NCBI GenBank assembly: GCA_001683825.1
Contig: LXTR01000070.1
Location: 1-64,000, forward strand
DNA from: Flavobacteriaceae bacterium CP2B
GTDB taxonomy: Bacteria > Bacteroidota > Bacteroidia > Flavobacteriales > Flavobacteriaceae
DNA: 64,000 nucleotides
Direction of reading: 5' to 3'
Part shown: positions 46,257-54,593 of the stretch, in pieces
Position numbering within the stretch: position 1 is the stretch's first letter
Layout: each line of letters begins with the position of its first letter
The notes under the pieces: model-generated
Seen by the model: only the letters and a program-made list of their open reading frames with translations
Databases searched by the model: none
Told to the model about the DNA's origin: nothing
Position numbers and translations under genes: made by a program

Positions 46257-47690
46257 TTATTTTTCAATTATTAAGTTTTCTAAATACCGAATAGCTGAGG
46301 CCATTAGATTCTTCCTGTTTTTTGCCTTTTCTCTAAAAGAATCCAAAGCCTCTCTATTTAATTTTCGTCCTTCCACAAAAACATAGATGGGATTTTTAAG
46401 CGAAGACAACTTGACAAGCGGGTTTTCATCCACTAATAATAAATTAGCAATCTTGCCTTCTTCAATAGTTCCAAGTTGATTCATTATTGAATGCGTTTGA
46501 GAAGCATTTACCGTAGCTGTTTTCAAAACTTCGTAATTGGAAAGTCCTGCTTCTTTGTAAAAATTCAGTTCTTTATGAATTGAAAAACCAGGAAGGGTAA
46601 CTCCAATACCGCCATCAGTACCACAAATTATAGTAACACCCGCTTCATGTAGCTTTTTAACCATGGTCATGTGAAAATCATGCTGTTTTTTTATCCGCTC
46701 AACCGTAGATGGATCTTCTTGTTTTGCATTAAACCACCGTTCAAACTGTTTTTTGCTATCCGTTGTTTTAATGAGTGGATTCATATACTCCAATGATTCC
46801 GAATCTAAAATGGAATCATCCATCATCATTTGATAAATATTATTAAATACCGTAATTGTAGGACTATAACTCGTGTGTTTGGATTGCGAAATTGAATCAA
46901 TTATGGGTTGCAGTTTAATGGTATCTAAATCAAACTGTAAAGGTTGCTGTACAATTTCTTCAGCATGTTCAATGGATTTGACTTGTGAATTCAAATGATA
47001 TGAAAATGGTACTTTTTGAGAAGGGTGAGCAACGATATCTATTTCAGAAATCTTGGCTTGTTCAATCACAGCATCAAAAACCTCTTTATCTAATCCATAA
47101 TACGTTTTGATGAAATCGTAACCTCTGACTTTATATGATATTACCTTGTCTTTAGCTTCACTCGGATTACTTAGATTTAAATTGTCATCACCAATGAATT
47201 CTGAGCCCGTTAGTTTTGGGCCTGTAGTAAAAAACGTAGGTGAAATGATATTGCCCTCAATTACCTCTTCTTTAATTCTTAAATGCATAGGCATGCCCCA
47301 AAGATTTCTAACTGCTGTTACACCATTGGATAGGTAAAGTCCGAGTTCATATCTATCCCACACATGCACGTGCATATCGATAAGTCCTGGTGTTAGGTAT
47401 TTGTTCTTTGCATTAATGATTTCAATCCCTTTGAACTCAATAGTGTCTGCAATCTTTTCAATAATCCCCTCTTTTATATACACCATTTTATCAACTAAAA
47501 CAGTGTCCTGGTTCATTGGAATTATATTGACATTAGTTATTAGGTAAGAATTATCAGATGTTGGTTCATTCGTATTAACCTTTAAGTAATTAGTTCTTAA
47601 TGAATCAACCCAAAGTGTAATTACAACAGTGAGTAATAATACTCCAATGAGAGCGAAAACAATTTTTAATAATCGTTTTACTATTTTCAT
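46257..47690 (-). CDS. Membrane-anchored amidohydrolase (imidazolonepropionase-like)
   Basis: About 477 residues from the Met of MKIVKRLLKIVFALIGVLLL, an N-terminal membrane anchor; an upstream Met adds 6 residues. The metal site of amidohydrolases is complete: His-x-His in GLIDMHVHVWD, the Lys in FIKTYYGL, His in DIVAHPSQ, His in SIEHAEEI and Asp in CGTDGGIG. The family includes secreted dipeptidases and cyclic amidases; function not assigned. A paralogue lies about 2.4 kb further on. The gene is in the AT-rich cluster with hydrolases and an oxidoreductase. Confidence 0.88.
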   Translation of the reverse strand: MKIVKRLLKIVFALIGVLLLTVVITLWVDSLRTNYLKVNTNEPTSDNSYLITNVNIIPMNQDTVLVDKMVYIKEGIIEKIADTIEFKGIEIINAKNKYLTPGLIDMHVHVWDRYELGLYLSNGVTAVRNLWGMPMHLRIKEEVIEGNIISPTFFTTGPKLTGSEFIGDDNLNLSNPSEAKDKVISYKVRGYDFIKTYYGLDKEVFDAVIEQAKISEIDIVAHPSQKVPFSYHLNSQVKSIEHAEEIVQQPLQFDLDTIKLQPIIDSISQSKHTSYSPTITVFNNIYQMMMDDSILDSESLEYMNPLIKTTDSKKQFERWFNAKQEDPSTVERIKKQHDFHMTMVKKLHEAGVTIICGTDGGIGVTLPGFSIHKELNFYKEAGLSNYEVLKTATVNASQTHSIMNQLGTIEEGKIANLLLVDENPLVKLSSLKNPIYVFVEGRKLNREALDSFREKAKNRKNLMASAIRYLENLIIEK

Positions 47691-47770
47691 TTGTATTAAT
47701 TTAAACAACGGATTATATCAATTAGAAATAAGCGGTAGTTGTGGTTTTATTTTTTCTTTTCCTTCCCTTT

Positions 47771-47809
47771 ATTTGAAAAACATAAACTGCTTGTTTTTTG
47801 ATTGATGAT
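47771..47809. repeat. Repeat B: degenerate copy of a hydrolase start region
   Basis: On the minus strand it reads ATCAATCAAAAAACAAGCAG then ATG TTT TTC AAA followed at once by TAA. It is thus the start of a second hydrolase copy cut after four codons, left by an old duplication. It lies between the oxidoreductase and amidohydrolase genes. Confidence 0.55.
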
Positions 47810-47861
47810 AGTAAGTTTTCTTAATTAATCAAGTGAAGAATTGCGATAATCTATAGCCCAG

Positions 47862-48794
47862 CTAAATAGTGATAACCACATTTCCTCTTTTATGCCCCAT
47901 CTCAACGTATTTATGAGCTTCGGCAATTTTTTCCAAAGGATATATTCTATCAATAACAGGCTTAATCTTCTCTTGTTCTGCTAACGTTTTTAAATTTAAA
48001 AAAGCTTCTTTTGGAGTTACTGGAGTCCCATGATCGATGGATATATATTTGCCATTTGCAGTCAATGCTTTTTTGCTCTTGACTTTTAGTGTCGATGATT
48101 TCGAATTGCCTACAGCATCAATCACATATTTATAAGTTTCCAATTGTGCTTCAGCATTTTCTAAGGTGTAGTCAATCATCACATCACTACCTAAAGACTT
48201 TACTAATTCGAAGTTTCTACGACTACAAACACTAGTAATATGAGCACCCATATGCTTGGCCAATTGTATCGCCATGGTGCCTATACTTCCTGACGCTCCA
48301 TAAATTAAGACGCTGTCGCCCCTGTTTATACTAGTCTTTTGTAATAAATGAGAAGCAAGCAAACCACCATAAGGAATCGCTGCAGCTGCCTCAAAACTTA
48401 GATTTACAGGTTTTAATGCAAGATTCCAGTCTTCCGGTAAACAAATATATTCTGCATAAGAACCAAAACGGCGTTTGGTAGGTGAGATTGAACCATACGC
48501 AAAAACCTTATCCCCAATTTCAAACAATGTCACACTTTTACCTTTACTCTCAACAATCCCTGATGTTACCATCCCCAACACAGGATTTCTTGGACGTCCA
48601 AAACCAAATAGGAGTTGGAGTATAAACCTGGGGATCATAGGTTCATTCAATCTCCGAATAAGAGTATCACTTGTAGTGACTGAAGTAGCACGTATTTTTA
48701 TAAGTACTTCATTATCATTTGGTGTTGGTTTTTTAACATTACTTAGAACCAGGTTTTCTACCTCCCCATACTTTAGACATGCTATTGCTTTCAT
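47862..48794 (-). CDS. NAD(P)-dependent oxidoreductase, quinone-reductase-like (MDR family)
   Basis: A 310-residue medium-chain dehydrogenase/reductase. It has the groES-like N-terminal domain (PTPNDNEVLIKIRATSVTTSDTLIRR) and a Rossmann loop VLIYGASGSIGTMAIQLAKHMGA. The structural and catalytic zinc ligands of alcohol dehydrogenases are missing, so it belongs to the zeta-crystallin/quinone-reductase branch that reduces quinones or enones with NADPH. The C-terminal HKYVEMGHKRGNVVITI is a typical ending. It lies in the same direction as the surrounding hydrolase genes. Confidence 0.9.
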   Translation of the reverse strand: MKAIACLKYGEVENLVLSNVKKPTPNDNEVLIKIRATSVTTSDTLIRRLNEPMIPRFILQLLFGFGRPRNPVLGMVTSGIVESKGKSVTLFEIGDKVFAYGSISPTKRRFGSYAEYICLPEDWNLALKPVNLSFEAAAAIPYGGLLASHLLQKTSINRGDSVLIYGASGSIGTMAIQLAKHMGAHITSVCSRRNFELVKSLGSDVMIDYTLENAEAQLETYKYVIDAVGNSKSSTLKVKSKKALTANGKYISIDHGTPVTPKEAFLNLKTLAEQEKIKPVIDRIYPLEKIAEAHKYVEMGHKRGNVVITI

Positions 48795-48974
48795 ATTTGT
48801 TTTTGTTCACAGCAAAGTTGGTTAAAATGTGAGGCTGAAAAGTTCGCGTTTGGAAATTGGAACAAATTCAATTATTCTAGTAAGTTCTCAATTTTATTGT
48901 TAGTTAAGTTCAGTACATTCGTTGTGATTTTATCAATATCCCAATTCCATTCAAAATTGAACCTATATTAAACC

Positions 48975-49577
48975 CTATAACCAGCTAAACCCCAACCCTA
49001 CATTAAAGATTACTGCATCTCTGTGTGCATCTCCATCTAAAGACGCACGACCAAGAACTAATTTAGACTGGACATTAAGTGCGAAGTTTTTCTTTTTATA
49101 AATTTCGTAACCTGTACTCGCCATTACAGCACAACCAAAGTTCCAATCGTCATTTACATCGTCTTTAATATCATATAGTGCTGGCGAATCTATTGCTAAT
49201 CCTACTCCTCCATGAATCCACCAACGATCTTTCACCCAATATTGTAGCGATGGAATGAACCCTCCAAAGTTCCTGTCATTATCTTGAAATTCGTATATAT
49301 TTCCCGGTAAAGAAACTGTAATGGCGAGATTTTCGTTTAACATGTGGCCAAACTTTACATCTGGGAAAACGAACGTTCCCTGGGATTTGTCAAAAGTTTG
49401 AATACCAGCACTATCTTCTATACTGATAATGCCTCCACCTACTACGAATTCAAAGATGAAACCATCCCTTTGTGTTGTTGTTTCAGAACTTGCGTTTTGT
49501 GCATATGTCGTACTTGATAATGATGCAAAGGCTGCACAAGCCATTTTTAATAAGATTTGTTTTTTGATTGTTTTCAT
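48975..49577 (-). CDS. Small outer-membrane beta-barrel protein
   Basis: About 200 residues with a signal peptide ending TTYAQN. The body alternates hydrophobic and polar residues with many aromatic strand ends (FIPSLQYWVKDRWWIHGGVG; FALNVQSKLVLGRASL) and finishes VIFNVGLGFSWL, a C-terminal strand of the OmpW/OMP_b-brl type. It is likely an eight-strand barrel. The Met at residue 6 of the open frame gives the cleaner signal peptide and is chosen; the first Met is 15 bases earlier. Function not known. Confidence 0.75.
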   Translation of the reverse strand: MKTIKKQILLKMACAAFASLSSTTYAQNASSETTTQRDGFIFEFVVGGGIISIEDSAGIQTFDKSQGTFVFPDVKFGHMLNENLAITVSLPGNIYEFQDNDRNFGGFIPSLQYWVKDRWWIHGGVGLAIDSPALYDIKDDVNDDWNFGCAVMASTGYEIYKKKNFALNVQSKLVLGRASLDGDAHRDAVIFNVGLGFSWL

Positions 49578-49634
49578 TTTAATTGATTTCATGATTGTTT
49601 GTTTTTTGATTGTTTTGATTAATGATTTCTATTT

Positions 49635-49868
49635 TTATTGCGTTGATTTAATGTTTTGATGACTATTTTTAAGCGAAAAGACAACTTTTGCATCCACCCA
49701 AAAAATAACTGCTCTGTCACCGCCATAGGACCTATGAAAAAAAAAGTACTTTCCGTCTGGTGATATACTCCCGTAAGTATCCTCGAACTCTGTATGATCT
49801 ACGTTTAGTGAGAAGGATTTAATAATAGCAGAAGGGATTGTATTATGATTCTTTTTTTTGAGTAACAT
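49635..49868 (-). pseudogene. C-terminal remnant of a PD40/TolB-like beta-propeller protein
   Basis: The 77-codon frame contains YGSISPDGKYFFFHRSYGGD and AVIFWVDAKVV, the closing blade of periplasmic WD40/TolB-like propellers (SPDGKY.FF.S...G....WVDAK). The rest of such a protein (usually over 300 residues) is missing upstream, where a small membrane-protein gene begins instead. The Met used by the frame is internal to that gene and probably not real. Confidence 0.6.
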
Positions 49869-50010
49869 ATTCCAAAGCTGCCCCTATGGCAATACCTAAA
49901 ACAAACCACAATTGCATATTTGAGGTTAAATATCCTACTATCATACCTAGAATAATTCCGATTCCCAGTTTTACACCTTTTTTACTTTTTTTAGGTTCCA
50001 TTTTTTTCAT
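49843..50010 (-). CDS. Small membrane protein (55 residues)
   Basis: An uncalled short gene. It begins MKKMEPKKSKKGVKLGIGII and continues through a glycine-rich hydrophobic helix pair (LGMIVGYLTSN; LWFVLGIAIGAALEY) to VTQKKES. The basic N-terminus and charged C-terminus frame two predicted membrane helices. The frame has an A-rich stretch before the ATG as other genes here. It overlaps the propeller remnant in another frame. It resembles short flavobacterial proteins of unknown role found next to conflict or resistance genes; no function assigned. Confidence 0.6.
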   Translation of the reverse strand: MKKMEPKKSKKGVKLGIGIILGMIVGYLTSNMQLWFVLGIAIGAALEYVTQKKES

Positions 50011-50094
50011 TATTGTATTCTAAATTGATTTTTGATAAAGTTATGATAGCTTCATCAGTAGGAAGTTCTATTTAAAAAAATGGAACGAATTACT

Positions 50095-51666
50095 TTAATC
50101 GGCAAACTGCACACGTATTAAAGGACTGTTTAGTAAGCTTACCAAAGTTTTTACATTCATATGAAAGCTACCAGCGGCTGATTCTGTAAACCCCTTTAGT
50201 TCAGTGAGTTTTTCTTCATCATAATACACACCGTTCAACAACACTCCTTTGATGCTTTTTGTATTGTTTATATCCTGTAAAGGATTTTTATTTAGTAAAA
50301 TTAGGTCTGCTTTTTTGCCTATTTCAATAGTTCCATAATCCTCAATTGCATCTGAGTAGGTGGCTGGAACCATAGTTGCACTTTGTAAAGCTTCAAGGTT
50401 GGTCAACCCAGAAGAAGTTAATTCGTATAATTCATCGTGTAAACTAAAACCGGCAAACACATAAGAGTCCGTAACATCTGTACCTGCCATAATGGGCACC
50501 CCCATTCTATGTGCCATGGCTACTTGTTTTTTTGAAGCTTCAAAAAATTGTTCACTTACACTAAGACCTTCACTTTTTAGGTTCTTCTCTTTGTTATGGT
50601 CTGTATCGTACTTCCACCAAAGTTGCTTTCTAACGCTGGTTACATATTTTAGATTTTCATTATCAGCAAACTCATTTTTATGCGCATTGGCTTCAAACTT
50701 TAAGGTCTGCAATGTTGGCGTCCAATAGGCTTTTTCTTGCTGCATTAAACGCATTAATGTTTTTGCTTGGACCGAATCAAACTGGTGTACAATCTTTGCT
50801 TTTGATTTAGAGAAGTATGCTTTCCAATGGTCAGGGCTCTTTAAACTATCAGCCTCTGGAAAGCACTCATACATGAAAACCCGCCCATGTTCAAAACTTT
50901 TCTGCCCCAAGTTGACAGCTTCTTCCAAGCTTAGAAACATGGGTTTATGACCCGCCAGATGCAAACCATATTCAGGTGCTTTTAATGCTAAAAGTTCATA
51001 CATTTCTTTTGGCAATTGCTGATACACCTTTATAAAATCTACGTTTTCCTTTTTATAAAATTGCAACAACGAATCTACTTGCCGTGAGGTATTCAGTTTA
51101 AAAAAGTTCGGTGCATCCTCAGGAATTGCTTTTTCACCATCCATTTGGTAACTGCTTTGCAACACGTATCTGGGTGTGACTCTGGTGTTATTCTCCAGGT
51201 CTTTATTCCATTGCAAACGCTCTTTACTACCTACCCAATAGCTGTCTTTCTCATTCAATTGACCAGACATGTCTCTAACAACTGTAACACCATTGGCGAT
51301 ATATAGTGGATGATGCAACCATTCTGAATATTGATTGGAATGTGTATGCATATCCCATAATCCAGGAATGAGGAATTTTCCAGTGCCATCGATTATTAAA
51401 GCATCATCGGAAGCAGTGATTTGAGCAGTATCAATGTTTATAATACGAGATTGTTCTATCAAAACAAATTGATTAGCAGCAACTTCTCCGGTTGCAACAT
51501 CTACAATATTTACATTTTTGATGATAGTTCTTTCAAAAACTACCGGTGTTTGTAATTTGGAAATTGGCCAGAGGTATGCTGTAATAATTATTGCAATAGC
51601 TACTATAATTATTGCAAACGCAACTTTAGTGAAGCAGATAAGCTTTTTTTCAAAATAGTTATTCAT
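50095..51666 (-). CDS. Membrane-anchored amidohydrolase, paralogue of 46257-47690
   Basis: A 523-residue protein with an N-terminal helix (VAFAIIIVAIAIIITAYLW) then the amidohydrolase domain. The metal ligands are all present: GLWDMHTHS, Lys in FIKVYQQLP, His in LAGHKPMF, His in KSFEHGRV and Asp in MAGTDVTDSY. It shares layout and several stretches (IANGVTVVRDMSG versus LSNGVTAVRNLWG) with the amidohydrolase at 46.3-47.7 kb, so the two probably arose by duplication. The substrate is unknown; it would act outside the inner membrane. Confidence 0.88.
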   Translation of the reverse strand: MNNYFEKKLICFTKVAFAIIIVAIAIIITAYLWPISKLQTPVVFERTIIKNVNIVDVATGEVAANQFVLIEQSRIINIDTAQITASDDALIIDGTGKFLIPGLWDMHTHSNQYSEWLHHPLYIANGVTVVRDMSGQLNEKDSYWVGSKERLQWNKDLENNTRVTPRYVLQSSYQMDGEKAIPEDAPNFFKLNTSRQVDSLLQFYKKENVDFIKVYQQLPKEMYELLALKAPEYGLHLAGHKPMFLSLEEAVNLGQKSFEHGRVFMYECFPEADSLKSPDHWKAYFSKSKAKIVHQFDSVQAKTLMRLMQQEKAYWTPTLQTLKFEANAHKNEFADNENLKYVTSVRKQLWWKYDTDHNKEKNLKSEGLSVSEQFFEASKKQVAMAHRMGVPIMAGTDVTDSYVFAGFSLHDELYELTSSGLTNLEALQSATMVPATYSDAIEDYGTIEIGKKADLILLNKNPLQDINNTKSIKGVLLNGVYYDEEKLTELKGFTESAAGSFHMNVKTLVSLLNSPLIRVQFAD

Positions 51667-51676
51667 TAATACAGGG

Positions 51677-51684
51677 CAAAACTA
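51677..51684 (-). promoter_or_regulatory. Candidate -7 box before the amidohydrolase gene
   Basis: On the minus strand TAGTTTTG matches TAnnTTTG; a TTG lies 16 bases upstream. It is 10 bases before the start codon, leaving a very short leader. Confidence 0.35.
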
Positions 51685-51825
51685 GCTTTAAACAAAAAAG
51701 CAACAGTTCCATTTTTTAAATCAGAACTAAGTTGATGATCATTTTGAGCTTTTTAAAACCATGTTCCGACTATTTACGCTTCACTAATTTAAGGGCTATA
51801 TTAGAAAGAAGTTTTTTTCACTAGA

Positions 51826-53226
51826 CTAGTTTACATGTGCTATAATCCAATTGGAAATTTCTTCTAGTGCTATCGGGGAAAATGTCTGTTCAATTTTACT
51901 ATACTCTTCCATTTTACCAGTTTTACTTTCTTGAAAAAAGTGATTCAACCCTTCCAGTTTTAGTACTTTGTAGTCTTTATTTTTACCTTTGATCAATGCA
52001 TCCTTAATGCCTTTTTGATTAATTTCTGCTACGACTTGAGTATCATTAGTCCCATTAAGGGACAAGACAGGAATATCAAGTTTTTCAATTTCATTGGCTG
52101 GATTATAATTGTAAAAATACCGAACCCACGGGGTGGTCCTTGTTTCAATTAATCCATTAATGATTTGAGATACCTTCTTATCATCACCAACCAAAGGCTG
52201 TAGGATAGGCGTAATTGTAGAATTATAATGCTCCAAAAGTTCACTCTTAATAACCGATAACTCTTTATTGGAACCTGCAATTGTAATTGCTTTTCGGATG
52301 GCCTGTTCATAGGCTTTCTCATTTGGCACAGGAAAGGGTCTCATCGAAATTGACTGCATTAAGGATATTTCGCTACCCGGAATTCCTGTAGATGCAAGTA
52401 ATACGATAAAAGACACGTCTTTTGTTTGGTTTGCGGCCAACGGGGCAATAATACCTCCTTCACTATGACCTATCAGACCAATATTATTTGAATCGATATC
52501 ATCTCGTGATTTTAAATACTTCACTGCGCTAAGTACATCTGTTGAAAAATCTGCAGTTGTTGCTTCGCTAAAATTACCGGTCGATTTTCCAACACCGCGA
52601 TCGTCAAATCGTAAAACCGCAATTCCTTGACGTGTTAAATAATCTGCAAGTATCCAAAAAGGCTTGTGATTGGCAACGGTTTCATCCCTGTCTTGCGGAC
52701 CACTACCACTGATCAAAACCACTACAGGAAATTTGCCATCCCCACTTGGTATGGTCAAGGTTCCCGAAAGTGACACCAAAGCCTCTGAATTATCAAAAAC
52801 AACTTCTTCCTCCAAGTAGGGATATGGTTTTACGGGCTCTTGAGGCCTTTTGACCGTTTTTACAGATCTAAAGTCTCCTTTTTTTAAATTTAATGAAAGT
52901 GAATTGGCCCCTTCAGTGAAATTTCCTTTAAACTGTTGGGTATCTTTATAAAAAGTCCCTTCATATTTAATCCCCAAATTAGCGCCATCAATGAACAAGA
53001 CTCCATCTTTAAAAGATGTGTTTTGGGGTTTCAGGCCTGCCACGCGTTGCGAAGGAATGTCAATCATGGTTTTATAGCCATTCTCATCATTGGATATATA
53101 AAAAACAAAGTCAAGGGATTTGTCTTCGGCTATTTGGACAGTTCCGTTCCATCGGCCAGAAATATCCTGTGCATGAATGCCTATGGAGAGAAAAAGAAGT
53201 GTAAGTATTGATAATATATTTTTCAT
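51826..53226 (-). CDS. Secreted alpha/beta-hydrolase with N-terminal beta domain
   Basis: A 466-residue exported protein (signal peptide ends IGIHAQ). Residues about 20-130 form a beta-rich domain (ISGRWNGTVQIAEDKSLDF). The hydrolase follows: VVLISGSGPQDRDE oxyanion region, nucleophile Ser in LIGHSEGGIIAPLAA, acid in LNGTNDTQVV and His in LEGLNHFFQES. This is the layout of flavobacterial S9/esterase-like hydrolases. It probably acts in the periplasm on peptides or acyl esters. It is the third hydrolase in the AT-rich cluster. Confidence 0.88.
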   Translation of the reverse strand: MKNILSILTLLFLSIGIHAQDISGRWNGTVQIAEDKSLDFVFYISNDENGYKTMIDIPSQRVAGLKPQNTSFKDGVLFIDGANLGIKYEGTFYKDTQQFKGNFTEGANSLSLNLKKGDFRSVKTVKRPQEPVKPYPYLEEEVVFDNSEALVSLSGTLTIPSGDGKFPVVVLISGSGPQDRDETVANHKPFWILADYLTRQGIAVLRFDDRGVGKSTGNFSEATTADFSTDVLSAVKYLKSRDDIDSNNIGLIGHSEGGIIAPLAANQTKDVSFIVLLASTGIPGSEISLMQSISMRPFPVPNEKAYEQAIRKAITIAGSNKELSVIKSELLEHYNSTITPILQPLVGDDKKVSQIINGLIETRTTPWVRYFYNYNPANEIEKLDIPVLSLNGTNDTQVVAEINQKGIKDALIKGKNKDYKVLKLEGLNHFFQESKTGKMEEYSKIEQTFSPIALEEISNWIIAHVN

Positions 53227-53343
53227 TGTTTGTGCTTTAAATGTGTTGAAATTGGAATGTTTTTTCCCAGTCCGAATGAAATTCGAATCCTAAATCATTT
53301 GGAAAAGGTTTTTGATTAATTGATAATGAAAGAATTATTCCTC

Positions 53344-53931
53344 TTATTCCTTCAATAGGTCATTTGCCGAATCCATCGAGCCTTTATATTTTTTCAGTAC
53401 CCATTGCGAGAATATAAATAACACACCGATGCCCGAAGGCACCAGCCAGTTCAGTTTCTCAGTCATTGCAAATACATTTATTCCTTTCAATATTTTCCCA
53501 AAAGAAATAACGCATAGTATCAATACTATAAAACTGGTATAAAAACTTACCTTTTGCAGTCGAATGAACTTTACCCTCGCTTTGGCATAAAGAGCCAATG
53601 CCTCTTTATATGTACCTTTGGAAATAGGAACAGTCTTCATTCTTTGAATTGATCTTAAAGAACGTATAGGCAGGAATATACAGGCTGCAATGGTTAAGAT
53701 TCCTGTAAGTTGCAAATACCAGACATCCAATAAATCAAAATTACTAACAAGGAAGATTGCCACGGCAAAACAGATTAAAGCACTAATGGTCTCCGGGACC
53801 GAGATGCTGCGTATTCTATTATCATATCGTACCTTGGTCATATCAAAAATTAGTTGATCTGTCAAAATTTCTTGTCGTTCCACCTTCTTGCCCATATCTT
53901 CCCAAAGGGATTTCATCTTATCAATTTCCAT
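53344..53931 (-). CDS. Four-helix membrane protein paired with an ECF sigma factor
   Basis: A 195-residue protein with a cytoplasmic N-terminal helix (KMKSLWEDMGKKVERQEILT) and four membrane helices. Flavobacterial proteins of this shape (beginning M-E-x-D-x-L-K-x-x-W) are coded just after ECF sigma factors, as here, and are thought to regulate them. The start overlaps the end of the sigma gene by 11 bases, so translation was coupled. The gene itself is intact although the sigma gene is broken. Confidence 0.7.
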   Translation of the reverse strand: MEIDKMKSLWEDMGKKVERQEILTDQLIFDMTKVRYDNRIRSISVPETISALICFAVAIFLVSNFDLLDVWYLQLTGILTIAACIFLPIRSLRSIQRMKTVPISKGTYKEALALYAKARVKFIRLQKVSFYTSFIVLILCVISFGKILKGINVFAMTEKLNWLVPSGIGVLFIFSQWVLKKYKGSMDSANDLLKE

Positions 53932-54411
53932 TTTTAATTTGAGATTTTAATTTTTGTTTGATTCTTCCTAGACGCGTACCTACATTGGTGGCCGTAAAAC
54001 CAGTGATCATCGCTATTTCATCATAATTTTCCCCCTCTAAATGCAGCAGTATCATACCCCTTTCCACGATACTGAGTCTTTTTATATGCGCATATAAAAG
54101 TGCAATACGTTCCTCTGTTCGGGTATCCACTTCATAAGGTCTGTTTAAAAGAAAATTGTCCATGGTTACTCGAGCAGCCTTTTTTTCCTTCTATAAACTA
54201 CTGAATGCCGTGTTCAACGCGACACTATGGATCCAAGTACAGACCTTAGCGTTTTCTTTAAAAGAACCATAAGATTTCCAGAGTTGGTACACTATTTCTT
54301 GAAATAGATCTTTCTGGTCTTCAATGGTATTGTGCTATAAAGTCTCAAGACTTTATAGATAATACCTTCATTCGCTCTCTTGTCCTTGACAAACCTTGTT
54401 TTTGAATGCAT
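53921..54411 (-). pseudogene. ECF sigma-70 factor, broken by a frameshift and a stop
   Basis: Read on the minus strand from the ATG at 54411, the first part gives MHSKTRFVKDKRANEGIIYK, the usual start of flavobacterial ECF sigma factors. After a frameshift near 54334 the sigma region 2 continues as TIEDQKDLFQEIVYQLWKSY then GSFKENAKVCTWIHSVALNT. An in-frame TAG at about 54193 interrupts the linker (SSL-stop-KEKKAARV). Region 4 is intact from 54163 (IALLYAHIKRLSIVERGMIL; YDEIAMITGFTATNVGTRLG). Restored, it would be about 164 residues, a normal length. Two separate defects make a working product unlikely. Confidence 0.8.
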
Positions 54412-54593
54412 CAAAAGATACATTACATGCTATTAGTATTTGAATCACTTAAAAAATCACAAAAAGTGTTTTTAATTTTAGAAAATACTTGTAATGTGTT
54501 GTTTTTCAATAATATGATATTCAAAAAGAACGAACGAAAATTACATTAACAGAGAGCTTTTAAATGTCCACAAAGTGAACTAATGAATTTGAA

